DNA from: Nitrospira sp.
GTDB taxonomy: Bacteria > Nitrospirota > Nitrospiria > Nitrospirales > Nitrospiraceae
NCBI GenBank assembly: GCA_016873495.1
Contig: VGXC01000005.1
Span: 1 to 64,000, forward strand
DNA: 64,000 nucleotides
Direction: 5' to 3'
Positions 42,657 to 53,675 of the stretch are shown here, piece after piece. The translations under genes were made by a program, and so were the position numbers. Position 1 is the first letter of the stretch. Every line of letters begins with the position of its first letter. The notes under the pieces are model-generated. The model made no database searches and was not told the DNA's origin. It was given only the letters and a program-made list of their open reading frames with translations.

Positions 42657-45324
42657 ATTTCTGCTGATCCTCGCCGAGCCGGCGCTGGAGTTCGGCAAGC
42701 CGATTCAGCGCTTCCAGCGGAGTCATCGAAAAGAGGTCCATCTGCCGGACTTCCTCGATAATCGGGTGGGGTTGGGGAAGCGTGGGGTCGGGAGGAGGCG
42801 CGGCGGGTGCGGCCGTGAACAGATCGGGTTGCGTTGGTTGGGCCGATGACCGTTCCAGTTGGGCCAAGACCTCGCGCGATCGGTTGATCACCTCGGGCGG
42901 AAGCCCGGCCAGCCTGGCGACATGAATCCCGTAACTGCGATCCGCCCCCCCCTCTACAATCTTGCGGAGGAAGAGCACATCGTCATTTTGCTCACGGACG
43001 GCCACTGAGTAATTCTTGATCCCTTCACGCAAGCCGGCCAATTCGGTCATCTCGTGGTAGTGGGTGGCGAAGAGCGTCCGCGCGCCCAAATGGCGCTGGT
43101 CCTGGATATATTCGGCGATCGCCCAGGCAATGCTGAGGCCGTCGTAGGTGCTGGTTCCCCGTCCGATTTCATCGAGTAAGATGAGGCTGCGAGCGGTCGC
43201 ACAGTTGAGGATTTGAGCCGTCTCGGTCATTTCCACCATGAATGTGCTCTGGCCGGCCGCCAGATTGTCGGAGGCTCCGACACGGGTGAAGATGCGATCG
43301 ACTAACCCGATGGTGGCGGCATGGGCCGGCACGAAGCTGCCCATCTGCGCCATCAGGACGATGAGCGCCACCTGCCGGAGATAGGTGCTCTTGCCGGCCA
43401 TGTTGGGGCCGGTGATAATCAAGAGACGATTCTGAGCCCGGTCGAGCCTGGTGTCGTTGGCGATGAATCCTGCCGGCAGGTCCAGCCGCTCCACCACCGG
43501 GTGGCGCCCCTCTGTAATCGTGAGGGTCCCTCCATCGTCAATGGTCGGGCGGACGTAACCGTTGATGCCGGCGGTTTCCGCCAAGGCCGCGAGTACGTCC
43601 AGCATGGCGATGGTCTGTCCCATGGCTTGCAAGCGTTGCGTCTCCTCGGCGAGCCTGCTGCGGATCCGCTCGAATAACTCCTGCTCGAGCGACGTCAACT
43701 GGGTCTCGGCCCCCAGCACCCGGTCTTCCAGCTCTTTCAGCTCGGCCGTGGTAAACCGTTCCGCATTGGCCAAGGTTTGCTTGCGATGGTAGTGAGGGGG
43801 AATCCGGGGCAGATTGGTCTTGGTCACCTCGATGTAGTACCCGAAGACCTGATTGAAGCGCACCTTGAGCGATTCGATCCCGGTGCGCTCCCGTTCCTGC
43901 GCTTCGAGCCTTGCGATCCAGCCCTTCCCTTCCTTGGCGGTTTTGCGCAATTCATCCAGCGCGGCATCGCAGCCATCCTTGATGATCCCGCCGTCACGAA
44001 TCGAGGCGGGTGCATCCGGGAGGATCGAACGCTCGATCAGCTCATGGACGTCGCCCAGGTCGTCCCATGTGTGGGTGAATTCCTGCAAGAGGGAGGCGCG
44101 CAGCGGTGTCAATAGCCCCCGGAGGGCTGGGAGGGCTGCGACCGACTGCTTAAGCGCCAGCAACTCTCGCGGCTGGGCCGCGCCCAGCGAGATTCTGCTG
44201 CTCAGCCGCACGATATCCTGGACCGTCCGGAGCGCCGTCCTGATCCCAGTGCGCACGGGCAGGTTGTGAAACAGTTCCGCAACGGCCTCCAAGCGGGCCT
44301 GGATCGGTCCTGGCTCTAGGAGGGGGCGAAGAATCCATTCCCGAAGCATCCGGCTTCCCATGACGGAGACCGTCCGGTCGAGCACCGAAAGGAGCGTGGC
44401 CTGGATCTGTTGGCCCGGTTCTGACCCCAACGGTCTGACCAATTCAAGGTTGCGAATGGTGGCACTGTCCAGGTGCATCTCGTGTCCGAGACGGCGCACT
44501 CGGAGCCGGCGGACGTGAGTCAAGCAGGCTGAGGGCTGGGTCTCTCGCAGGTACCGCACCGCAGCCCCGGCTGCTTGCAGGCCGAGCGTCAAGCCCTGGC
44601 AGCCAAAGGCGTCCAACGAGCTTACGCCGAACTGCTCCCGGAGGGTGCGCTCCGCTGTTTCCAGGAGAAACCGGGCGGGCTCTTGGGAGCAGAGACGGGG
44701 GCCCTTCAATTGAGCGAGCCAGGCCAGAGGTTTTTCCGATAGGCCCGCTTGGTGCAGCACTTCGCGGGGCTCCAGTCGGGACAGCTCATCCAGTAGGTCG
44801 GTTGAGGCGCCGGATCCGCCAAACTCCCTGATCCAGAATTCCCCGGTCGAAAGGTCCAGCGCCGCCAGCCCCAGCCTGGCGGATTGAGCGCCCCGGTCTG
44901 AGGCACGGGCCGTCGTCTCGAACATTGCCACGGAAGCCAGATAATTTGATTCGGTGGCGGGAAGAAACTCGGTGTCGATCAGGGTGCCGGGCGTATAGAG
45001 ACGGACCACCTCGCGCCGGACGAGGCCCTTGGCCAGCTTGGGGTCTTCCACCTGATCGCAGAGGGCCACGGTGCGCCCCGCCTTGAGGAGCTTGGCGATG
45101 TAGCCGGTGGCCGCATGATGCGGCACGCCGCAGAGCGGGACCGGATCGGCCTTCGCTTTGTCCCGGGAAGTCAGCGCGATCGAGAGTAGCCGCGACGCCT
45201 CTTCCGCATCCTCGTAAAACATTTCGTAGAAATCGCCGACTCGGAAAAAAAGGATGGCCTCTTGGTACGCCTGCTTGATCTCCCGGTACTGGCGCATCAG
45301 GGGCGTTAGGTCGCTGTCATTCAT
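42655..45324 (-). CDS. mutS: DNA mismatch-repair protein MutS
   Basis: An 889-residue mismatch-recognition ATPase. Domain I holds FFRVGDFYEMFYEDA near residue 26 with the Phe-x-Glu wedge that stacks on the mispaired base. The C-terminal ATPase has Walker A GPNMAGKSTYLRQ near 628 and LILLDEIGRGTSTYDGLSIA near 698. A short tail follows for dimer/tetramer contacts. Its start overlaps the end of the LapA-like gene by 8 bases; it is last in a minus-strand operon. No mutL is in the window. Confidence 0.97.
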   Translation of the reverse strand: MNDSDLTPLMRQYREIKQAYQEAILFFRVGDFYEMFYEDAEEASRLLSIALTSRDKAKADPVPLCGVPHHAATGYIAKLLKAGRTVALCDQVEDPKLAKGLVRREVVRLYTPGTLIDTEFLPATESNYLASVAMFETTARASDRGAQSARLGLAALDLSTGEFWIREFGGSGASTDLLDELSRLEPREVLHQAGLSEKPLAWLAQLKGPRLCSQEPARFLLETAERTLREQFGVSSLDAFGCQGLTLGLQAAGAAVRYLRETQPSACLTHVRRLRVRRLGHEMHLDSATIRNLELVRPLGSEPGQQIQATLLSVLDRTVSVMGSRMLREWILRPLLEPGPIQARLEAVAELFHNLPVRTGIRTALRTVQDIVRLSSRISLGAAQPRELLALKQSVAALPALRGLLTPLRASLLQEFTHTWDDLGDVHELIERSILPDAPASIRDGGIIKDGCDAALDELRKTAKEGKGWIARLEAQERERTGIESLKVRFNQVFGYYIEVTKTNLPRIPPHYHRKQTLANAERFTTAELKELEDRVLGAETQLTSLEQELFERIRSRLAEETQRLQAMGQTIAMLDVLAALAETAGINGYVRPTIDDGGTLTITEGRHPVVERLDLPAGFIANDTRLDRAQNRLLIITGPNMAGKSTYLRQVALIVLMAQMGSFVPAHAATIGLVDRIFTRVGASDNLAAGQSTFMVEMTETAQILNCATARSLILLDEIGRGTSTYDGLSIAWAIAEYIQDQRHLGARTLFATHYHEMTELAGLREGIKNYSVAVREQNDDVLFLRKIVEGGADRSYGIHVARLAGLPPEVINRSREVLAQLERSSAQPTQPDLFTAAPAAPPPDPTLPQPHPIIEEVRQMDLFSMTPLEALNRLAELQRRLGEDQQK

Positions 45325-45670
45325 CGAGCAGTTCCCCGGTTGACTTCTCGGGGGGCCGCGCTCCGGCCTGGGGGAGGGGATGATCGGTGGTCTGCTGTGG
45401 CCGCCGCAGCCGCTCGAGGTCGGCTTCAGCCTCCTGCAGGGCCTTGACTTTGCGTCGCAACTCCAGCCGCACCTGGATCCAGGCCGGAAAGAGCAGAATG
45501 GATGCGACCAGCAGCCCGACGGCGAAGGCGCTGAGCACCGGCCTCCACAACTCGGTCGTCGCCTCGCGGAGCCCGAAGAAATAGCGGAGGGTGACCTCCT
45601 GTTCCTGGTTCTGGAGAAAGAAGGTGAGCGACAGCAGCAACAGAAGGCCGACCAGGATGAGACGAATCAT
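45317..45670 (-). CDS. LapA-domain membrane protein
   Basis: A 117-residue inner-membrane protein with two helices (about 3-20 and 43-63), an extracytoplasmic loop and a cytoplasmic coiled-coil-like tail (VRLELRRKVKALQEAEADLE). The first helix is followed by NQEQEVTLRYFFG, like the LapA/YciS family, which assists lipopolysaccharide assembly in proteobacteria. It overlaps the HIT gene stop as ATGA. Confidence 0.82.
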   Translation of the reverse strand: MIRLILVGLLLLLSLTFFLQNQEQEVTLRYFFGLREATTELWRPVLSAFAVGLLVASILLFPAWIQVRLELRRKVKALQEAEADLERLRRPQQTTDHPLPQAGARPPEKSTGELLDE

Positions 45671-46284
45671 GGGGTTCCTATTCCACTCCTTCTTGAGGCG
45701 CTTGTCGGAACGGGTTGCCGTCTGGTCTTCGTCCTCCGTTTGGCGCCGGCCTCCGGCAAACGGACGCGGCGGAGGGCCGCCGGAGGTTGGCGGCCTGCGA
45801 GCGCCGATCGGAATGCCGTGCGGAGCGTCCGATAGGTGGCCCGCAAGTGTTCGGGAATGACACGAGTCTCGGCCAGCAAAGACATGAAATTCGTGTCGCC
45901 GTTCCAGCGAGGGACGATATGGAGATGGAGATGGGCCTCGATTCCGGCGCCGCTGACCTGGCCCAGGTTGAGTCCCACGTTAAACCCTTCAGGCCTGACG
46001 GCCAGTTGTAGAGCCATGATCGAGAGATTCGTCATCCGGATCAGATCCAAGGCGCAGTCGGCCGGGAGCAATTCCAGGCTCCTGACGTGCGCGTAGGGCG
46101 CGACGAGGAGATGTCCGCTATTGTACGGGTACCGGTTCATGATGACAAATCCATATTGGCCCCGGTGGAGGACCAGATGTGCGGCATCGCGTCTGCTGTC
46201 ATGCTTCAGGCAGAAGATGCATCGTGCCGGCTTGTGCGCGTTCTTCACATAGGCCATGCGCCAAGGAGCCCAGATGACGTTCAT
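45667..46284 (-). CDS. HIT-family hydrolase
   Basis: A 205-residue nucleotide phosphoesterase/AP4A-phosphorylase-like protein. A zinc site appears at CIFCLKHD near residue 22 and the catalytic histidine triad is HLHLHIVPRWNGDTNF near 120. Similar proteins start MNVIWAPWRMAYV as here, so ATG at 46284 is used. A basic, Arg-rich C-terminal tail of about 40 residues is an extra. It is coupled to tsaE upstream (ATGA) and LapA downstream. Confidence 0.92.
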   Translation of the reverse strand: MNVIWAPWRMAYVKNAHKPARCIFCLKHDSRRDAAHLVLHRGQYGFVIMNRYPYNSGHLLVAPYAHVRSLELLPADCALDLIRMTNLSIMALQLAVRPEGFNVGLNLGQVSGAGIEAHLHLHIVPRWNGDTNFMSLLAETRVIPEHLRATYRTLRTAFRSALAGRQPPAALRRVRLPEAGAKRRTKTRRQPVPTSASRRSGIGTP

Positions 46285-46943
46285 CGACGGGGCCGTTTCT
46301 TCCGCCCCACGGGAACCGGATCGCGGGCGATCTTTGCCGGGGTGGTCATCCGGGTCAGGCAGGCTCGTGCGCTTGGGCCAATGGCATGCATGACGATGGT
46401 ACGGGACGTGGCGGTCAGATGGTCCAAGCGAATCTCGAGGCGGTCTTGCGGCAACTCCGTGCCGGCCTTCTCGGCCCATTCGATGGCCATGACGGTCAAG
46501 CCATCCTGGTAGTCGGGTAGGCCCAGGTGTCGCAGATCCGACTCCTGTTCAATCCGGTAGAAGTCTGCATGGACCAACCGCAGGCGACCTGGATACTCGT
46601 GGATCAGCACGAAAGTGGGGCTGCTGACGGCCCGGGACGGAGCCCCGAGCCCCGCGGCCAGCCCGCGGACGAAGACCGTCTTGCCGCTTCCCAATTCTCC
46701 GTACAGCGCCAGTGTTTCGCCCCCGCGCAAAGCTTGGCCTGTGGCGCGGCCGAGCCGCTCGGTCTCTGCGGCTGAGCGGGTGACCGTCCGCCAGGCGCCG
46801 GCGGACAGAGGGGGCTGGTCCGACGTGCGTCCCTCCGGTTTGGCGGAGAGCGGCGCCGCGCGGGTGTCCGAGGTGGACCGCCCAGCGCGGGAGTCCCTGG
46901 GGCCGCTAGTAGCCGATAGACGTCGTGGTTTTGGTGAAGGCAT
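46281..46943 (-). CDS. tsaE: tRNA threonylcarbamoyladenosine biosynthesis ATPase TsaE
   Basis: A 220-residue P-loop ATPase that drives the TsaB-TsaD complex in t6A37 tRNA modification. Walker A is LYGELGSGKTVFVRGLAAGL near residue 80; SSPTFVLIHEY and LVHADFYRIE are typical. The family is about 150 residues, so the 50-residue N-terminal part and the basic tail (GRKKRPRR) are extras; the N-terminal part overlaps nnr by 38 bases and the true start could lie downstream. Confidence 0.93.
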   Translation of the reverse strand: MPSPKPRRLSATSGPRDSRAGRSTSDTRAAPLSAKPEGRTSDQPPLSAGAWRTVTRSAAETERLGRATGQALRGGETLALYGELGSGKTVFVRGLAAGLGAPSRAVSSPTFVLIHEYPGRLRLVHADFYRIEQESDLRHLGLPDYQDGLTVMAIEWAEKAGTELPQDRLEIRLDHLTATSRTIVMHAIGPSARACLTRMTTPAKIARDPVPVGRKKRPRR

Positions 46944-48468
46944 AGGAAATGTGCTCGATGATGTTGCCCGCCGTCATCCCGATGGGCCCCCGATCGGCTG
47001 CGGCCAAGTCTCCGGCCAGTCCGTGAAAATAAGTGCCCACGCAGGCAGCGGCCCAGGGGTCGAGCTTTTGGGCCAATAGCCCGACGATCATGCCGGTCAG
47101 GACATCGCCGCTGCCTGCTGTCGCCATACCTGGGTTGCCCGTCGGGCAGACGGCCACGCGTCCATCCGGATGGGCCACCACGGTCCTGGCTCCCTTCAGT
47201 ATCAGAAACACTCTCCGCCGGTGCGCGAAGCGCGTGGCGGTGCCGATACGATCGGCATTAATCGAGCGGGGCGAAGCGTCTTCTTCCAGCCTGGCCATTT
47301 CTCCAGGGTGGGGGGTCAAGATCGGCGCGACCTTGCAATCCGCCAGCAAGGCGGGGCGTCCGGCCAGCGCATTCAGTGCATCGGCATCCAAGACGAACGG
47401 GCATTCCAACCGCGGGATCAGCGCCTGCATCACCTCGACTGTTTCCGGATGGGTTGTGAGTCCCGGCCCCAGAGCCACGGCGTCCTTGGCCTGCGCAAAC
47501 GAGAGCAGCCGATCAAGGCCCGAGCGTGCCAGGGTCCGGGCCTTGGTTTCGGGCATCGGGGCCGTCATCGCCTCCAGAAGTTTACATTCGAGGATGTCGT
47601 TGACGCTGGTCGGGGTGGCGACGGTGACCAGGCCGGTGCCGCTCCGCAGCGCGGCGTTCGCGGCCAGGGCTGCGGCGCCGGTCTTGCCGACCGAGCCGGC
47701 GATGATGCCGGCATGTCCGAACGTGCCCTTGTGGGCGGACGAAGGCCGGGCCGGCAACAAGTGGTGGCACCAGCCCAACGTCAGCAGCGAGATTTTGCTA
47801 TCTACGGCAGCCTCGAAGGAGCGCGGAATCCCGATGTCGACGATATGGATCCTGCCGGCATGGTCGATGCCAGGGCCGAGATAGAGTCCTAGCTTGGGCT
47901 GGGCGAAGGTCACCGTCAAGGCGGCCCGCACGGCGGAGCCCATGACCGCTCCTGTGTCCGCATGAATACCTGAGGGGAGGTCTACGGAAACGACCGGTCG
48001 GCCGGATTCGTTGATGGCCTCGATAGCATTGCGATAGAGCCCTTCGACCGGAGCGGATAGGCCGGTTCCCAGCAAGGCATCCACAATTACCTGACTCTTG
48101 TTGACCCATGCGCGACAGCGCTCATCGGCCCGGTAGGCTTGGACGGCCGCGGCGCCGGCCACCTTCACGAATCGGCGGTACGTGGTGTTGGCGTCCCTCG
48201 TCATGGATGACGGCTGAGCCATCAGCAGGACCCTGGTGCGTGCCCGCTTGCGCGTAAGCAAGCGGGCTAGGACGAACCCGTCCCCTCCGTTGTTGCCCTT
48301 TCCGCACAAGATGGTCACGGTCCTGCCGGCCAGCGAGCCGAACACCTGTTCCATGGAGGCGACCAAGCCGGCTCCGGCGTTCTCCATTAGGGTGAGGCTG
48401 GGAATCTGCGCGTCCTGGATGGCGCGTCGGTCGAGGGCTTGCATCTGGGCGGCTGTGACGATCTTCAT
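46906..48468 (-). CDS. bifunctional NAD(P)H-hydrate epimerase / ADP-dependent dehydratase
   Basis: A 520-residue metabolite-repair enzyme. The N-terminal part (1-220, MKIVTAAQMQALDRRAI, VTILCGKGNNGGDGFVLARL) epimerises R-NAD(P)HX; the C-terminal kinase-like part (235-515, PFVLDADALNAL, PILTPHPGEMARLEE, TAGSGDVLTGMIVG) dehydrates it. Homologues start at MKIVTAA, so 48468 is used. An earlier ATG at 48525 has a much better ribosome site (AAAGGAG) and overlaps the acpS stop as TAATG, adding 19 residues; it may be the real start. Confidence 0.93.
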   Translation of the reverse strand: MKIVTAAQMQALDRRAIQDAQIPSLTLMENAGAGLVASMEQVFGSLAGRTVTILCGKGNNGGDGFVLARLLTRKRARTRVLLMAQPSSMTRDANTTYRRFVKVAGAAAVQAYRADERCRAWVNKSQVIVDALLGTGLSAPVEGLYRNAIEAINESGRPVVSVDLPSGIHADTGAVMGSAVRAALTVTFAQPKLGLYLGPGIDHAGRIHIVDIGIPRSFEAAVDSKISLLTLGWCHHLLPARPSSAHKGTFGHAGIIAGSVGKTGAAALAANAALRSGTGLVTVATPTSVNDILECKLLEAMTAPMPETKARTLARSGLDRLLSFAQAKDAVALGPGLTTHPETVEVMQALIPRLECPFVLDADALNALAGRPALLADCKVAPILTPHPGEMARLEEDASPRSINADRIGTATRFAHRRRVFLILKGARTVVAHPDGRVAVCPTGNPGMATAGSGDVLTGMIVGLLAQKLDPWAAACVGTYFHGLAGDLAAADRGPIGMTAGNIIEHISYAFTKTTTSIGY

Positions 48469-48524
48469 GGGAGACAAGAGCGTATGGTCATGAGCCGATG
48501 GTGCCGGCCATGAGCTATCAGCCA

Positions 48525-48911
48525 TTAGCTCTCCTTTGTCAGCACCACTTGCGCGATCGCATAGTCGGCATCGTGGGAGAGACTGATATGGATGTCGGTG
48601 ACGCCGGCTTCCTGCAGCAGGGCTCCGGCACGACCTTGCACGTGGGCCACCGGTTTCCCGCTGCCGTCGTTCAACACCTGGATATCCTGCCAGCTGATTC
48701 CCGCCGACCAGCCGGTCCCTATCGCTTTCAAGACCGCTTCCTTGGCGGCAAAGCGTCCGGCGAGCGAGGCATAGGGCGAAGCCCGTTCGAAGCAATAGCG
48801 GCGCTCAGCTTCCGTATAGAGCCGTTCCAGAAACCGTTCCTGCCACCGATCCGCCAGGGCGCGAATCCGTTCGATCTTTACGAGATCCAGGCCGATTCCG
48901 ACGATGCGCAT
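48525..48911 (-). CDS. acpS: holo-[acyl-carrier-protein] synthase
   Basis: A 128-residue enzyme that attaches 4'-phosphopantetheine to acyl carrier protein. Metal and CoA-binding motifs are MRIVGIGLDLVKIERI at the N-terminus and RFAAKEAVLKAIGTG near residue 54; ISLSHDADYAIA is the usual C-terminal strand. ATG at 48911 is chosen from the family start. pdxJ is upstream, the common acpS-pdxJ pairing. Confidence 0.95.
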   Translation of the reverse strand: MRIVGIGLDLVKIERIRALADRWQERFLERLYTEAERRYCFERASPYASLAGRFAAKEAVLKAIGTGWSAGISWQDIQVLNDGSGKPVAHVQGRAGALLQEAGVTDIHISLSHDADYAIAQVVLTKES

Positions 48912-49000
48912 GGAGTCCTGGGCGTCACATACGACGGTTGAGGGTTGATGTAGAGGCTCGGCGGCCGTTCTCCGCCTGCTTGAGCCGATCAACAGGGCGA

Positions 49001-49714
49001 TCAACCCACGAGTTGCTTCATTTCCCTGACGGCGCGGTCAAGGCCGACGAGGATGGCGCGGGCGATGATGCTGTGGCCGATGTTGTATTCCACAATCTCA
49101 GGAATCTGGATGAGGCGTTTCACGTTACGGTAGGTCAAGCCATGCCCTGCATTGACGCCCATGCCCAACTTGTAAGCGAGTTTGGCTGCGTGGGTGATGG
49201 CCTCGAATTCGGCCTGCTCCTCCTTGAGGCGGCGGGCATTGGCATAGCGGCCGGTGTGCAACTCGACATAGTCGGCGGCGATCTTATGGGCCGCTTTGAT
49301 CTGGGCCGGGTCCGGTTCGATGAAGAGGCTGACCGGGATGCCGCCATCGTGGAGCATCTCCACGATGCCCTTGATCCGGTCCCTCTGTCCCGCCACTTCC
49401 AAGCCACCCTCCGTCGTCAGCTCCTGCCGCCGTTCCGGCACCAGCGTGACGAGATGGGGCTTGACGCTGAGCGCGACCTTGACCATCGCTTCATCGGCGC
49501 CCATTTCCAGGTCCAGCTTGGTCTGGATCACGTCCTTCAGTAGGTTCAGGTCTCGGTCCTGGATATGACGTCGATCTTCGCGCAGGTGCACGACGATGCC
49601 ATCGGCCCCGGCGAGCTCCACCAACACGGCCGCCGCCACTGGGTCCGGTTCGCTCCCACCCCTGGCTTGCCGGAGGGTGGCGACATGATCGATATTCACA
49701 CCCAACCGTGCCAC
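49001..49714 (-). CDS. pdxJ: pyridoxine 5'-phosphate synthase
   Basis: A 237-residue TIM-barrel enzyme that joins 3-amino-2-oxopropyl phosphate and deoxyxylulose phosphate to make vitamin B6 phosphate. Conserved segments: [42 protein letters not shown] and [15 protein letters not shown] at 49714 has GGGGAGG four bases upstream and matches the family start. It is the first gene of the minus-strand operon. Confidence 0.96.
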   Translation of the reverse strand: MARLGVNIDHVATLRQARGGSEPDPVAAAVLVELAGADGIVVHLREDRRHIQDRDLNLLKDVIQTKLDLEMGADEAMVKVALSVKPHLVTLVPERRQELTTEGGLEVAGQRDRIKGIVEMLHDGGIPVSLFIEPDPAQIKAAHKIAADYVELHTGRYANARRLKEEQAEFEAITHAAKLAYKLGMGVNAGHGLTYRNVKRLIQIPEIVEYNIGHSIIARAILVGLDRAVREMKQLVG

Positions 49715-49895
49715 AGAACCTCCCCTCTGCCGTCGTTTGTTTGTGTAGACGATGGCAGAATGCATGAGTTTGCAAAAGGTTAGAATATTATTACAAAAAG
49801 GACAGGGAGGTAGCAAGAAACAAACTGCCTGGTCGAGTCAGGAGGGCATCCACAAGCTTCTTGCCTTAAAAAAATCATCCAACTCCGGATTAAAA

Positions 49896-49924
49896 TTGAC
49901 TGTTTTGGCGCGCTGCATTAAAAT
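49896..49924 (+). promoter_or_regulatory. near-consensus sigma70 promoter of the aspartate-family operon
   Basis: TTGACT (49896-49901), a 17-base spacer, then TAAAAT (49919-49924). It lies in an AT-rich divergent gap and about 69 bases before the GTG at 49993. Confidence 0.75.
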
Positions 49925-49992
49925 TAGCCCTTTCACGCCTTGCATACACCTGTGAAGGCGCACTCGCAACGTATTGAAAAACCGAGGAGATA

Positions 49993-51176
<1,184 letters not shown>

Positions 51177-51180
<4 letters not shown>

Positions 51181-52502
51181 AGCGGCGCATCGGCGTGGGA
51201 CTGGTGGGGTTCGGCACGGTCGGGGCCGGCGCGGCGAAGATTCTTCAGCAGAACGCCGCGCTCATTCAGCGGCGCGTGGGCGTACCGGTGGAACTTGTGC
51301 GCATTGCGGACCTGGACGTGACGCGCGATCGCGGCGTGGCAGTGCTGCCGGGTGTGCTGACGACGGACTTGCGCCAGGTTTTGGACGATCCGGCCGTGGA
51401 CATCGTGTTGGAGCTGATCGGCGGCTACGAGACGGCCAAACGCGTGATCCTGGGCGCCATGGCGGGCGGCAAGTCGGTGGTGACGGCCAACAAAGCCCTG
51501 CTGGCGGTCCACGGCGAGGAGATCTTCGAGGCGGCGGCCCGGCATGGCGTGGATCTGGGGTTCGAGGCGAGCGTCGGCGGGGGCATTCCCGTGATCCGCG
51601 CGTTGACCGAAGGCTTGGCCGCCAATACGATCCTGTCCATCTATGGCATCATCAACGGAACGTCCAACTACATCCTGAGCCGGATGACGAAGGAAGGCCA
51701 CGGGTTCCAGGAGGTTCTGGCGGAGGCGCAGCGAGCCGGATATGCGGAAGCCGATCCCACGTTCGATGTGGCGGGCACCGATAGCGCCCACAAGCTGGCC
51801 ATCATGGTGAGCCTCGCCTACGGCACCCCGGTGAACTTCAAGGACCTGTTCGTGGAAGGGATCACCAAGATCACGCCGCTGGACATCGCCTATGCGAAGG
51901 AGTTCGGCTACACGATCAAGCTGCTGGGCATCGCCAAGTTCCTGCGCGGAGACCATGAGGGCGAGATCGAAGCCCGGGTCCATCCGACGATGATTCCCTC
52001 GGATTCGCCGATCGCCCGGGTGGACGGCGTCTACAACGCGATCCAGCTCGTCGGCGACGCCGTGAATGACGTGGTGCTCTACGGGCAGGGTGCCGGGTCG
52101 ATGCCCACCGGCAGCGCAGTGGTTAGTGATGTCATGGACATCGCGCGGAATCTGCTGCGCGGCGCGTCCGGCCGGGTACCGCCCGCTTCGTTTCAGCGGG
52201 ACCAGCGCCGCCCCTTGCGCCTGCGCCCGATCGAAGACATCACGAGTCTCTATTACCTGCGCTTCATGGTCCTGGACCGACCCGGGGTGCTCTCCCAGAT
52301 CGCCGGGGTGTTGGGACAACAGGGGATCAGCATTTCCTCCGTGCTGCAGAAGGGACGGAAAGAAGGGCAGACCGTGCCGGTCGTGATCATGACCCATACG
52401 GCGACGGAGCGGCACGTGCAGGCGGCCCTGTGCGAGATCGATCGCATGGCATTCATTTCGGAGCCCACCACGTTGATTCGTGTCGAGGGGCATGACGAGT
52501 AA
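51177..52502 (+). CDS. hom: homoserine dehydrogenase
   Basis: A 441-residue enzyme that reduces aspartate semialdehyde to homoserine with NAD(P)H. The N-terminal Rossmann part has [18 protein letters not shown]; the catalytic region includes [20 protein letters not shown] and [21 protein letters not shown]-terminal ACT domain ([20 protein letters not shown] near 358) suggests threonine feedback. ATG at 51177 overlaps the aminotransferase stop, so translation is probably coupled. Confidence 0.96.
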
Positions 52503-52564
52503 TCCATGCAAGTCCCTTGCTGCCAGCTCCATCCAGGTTCGCGCCATTCTCGCCGAGGTCGGTC

Positions 52565-53623
52565 ATGAGGCCCTGGCGCGGGGTAATCGAGGAGTATCGG
52601 AAATTTCTACCGGTCACGGAGGCGACGCCTATCGTGACCCTGGGCGAAGGGAACACGCCCTTGATCGCGGCCAAGCGCCTGGCTGCCAGGATCAATCCGC
52701 GGGTCGAGCTCTATCTCAAGTTTGAAGGGGCGAATCCCACCGGGTCGTTCAAGGATCGGGGCATGACCCTGGCGATTTCTAAGGCGCTGGAGGCGGGGGC
52801 CCGCGCGGTCATCTGCGCTTCGACGGGCAACACGTCCGCGTCCGCGGCCGCCTATGGCGCCCGCGCCGGTCTGGCGGTCTATGTCTTGATCCCAGCCGGA
52901 AAGATCGCGCTGGGCAAGCTGTCGCAAGCGATGATGCACCAGGCTACGGTCATCCAGATCGAAGGGAATTTCGACCAGGCCCTGGCCATCGTCAAGGACG
53001 TGGCCGCCACGCATCCGATCGAGCTGGTGAACTCGATCAATCCCTTCCGGATCGAAGGACAGAAGACGGCCGCGATGGAAGTGTGCGATCAGTTGGGCGG
53101 GGCGCCGACGGTCCATGTTCTGCCCGTCGGCAACGCCGGCAACATTACCGCCTATTGGAAAGGCTACAAGGAGTACCGGAGCGCCGGCCAGATTGCCCAG
53201 GCGCCGAGAATGATGGGTTTTCAGGCCGCCGGCGCCGCGCCGATCGTGCTCAGTCGTGTCGTCGAGGATCCCCAGACGGTGGCCACGGCCATCAGGATCG
53301 GTAACCCCGCCAGCTGGAAGGGGGCGCTGCAGGCGGTGGAGGAGTCGCGGGGTGGCATCGACTTGGTGACGGACGAGGAAATCCTCAAGGCCTACGGCAT
53401 GGTGGCGGCGGACGAAGGGGTTTTTTGTGAGCCGGCTTCGGCCGCGTCCGTGGCGGGCGTGATCAAGCTGAACGGCAAGGGGGAGCTGCAGGAAGGGGAC
53501 CGGGTCGTGTGCACGTTGACTGGGCACGGGCTGAAGGATGCGGACACGGCCATTAGCGTGTCGCGCCAGCCCCGCACGATCAAAGCCAGTCGGGATGAGG
53601 TGGTCCGTCTGCTGAACCTGTAA
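52565..53623 (+). CDS. thrC: threonine synthase
   Basis: A 352-residue PLP enzyme that turns O-phosphohomoserine into threonine. The PLP lysine is in KFEGANPTGSFKDRGM near residue 58; the nucleotide-like phosphate loop LPVGNAGNITAYW is near 187. ATG at 52565 (MRPWRGVIEEYRKF) matches the family. It needs phosphohomoserine, yet no classical ThrB gene is in the operon; the next gene is the candidate kinase. Confidence 0.95.
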   Translation: MRPWRGVIEEYRKFLPVTEATPIVTLGEGNTPLIAAKRLAARINPRVELYLKFEGANPTGSFKDRGMTLAISKALEAGARAVICASTGNTSASAAAYGARAGLAVYVLIPAGKIALGKLSQAMMHQATVIQIEGNFDQALAIVKDVAATHPIELVNSINPFRIEGQKTAAMEVCDQLGGAPTVHVLPVGNAGNITAYWKGYKEYRSAGQIAQAPRMMGFQAAGAAPIVLSRVVEDPQTVATAIRIGNPASWKGALQAVEESRGGIDLVTDEEILKAYGMVAADEGVFCEPASAASVAGVIKLNGKGELQEGDRVVCTLTGHGLKDADTAISVSRQPRTIKASRDEVVRLLNL

Positions 53624-53675
53624 TGAAAGTCGGTCATGATGAGGGTGGCATGAGATCAGAGAGGAAAGGTTGCCT

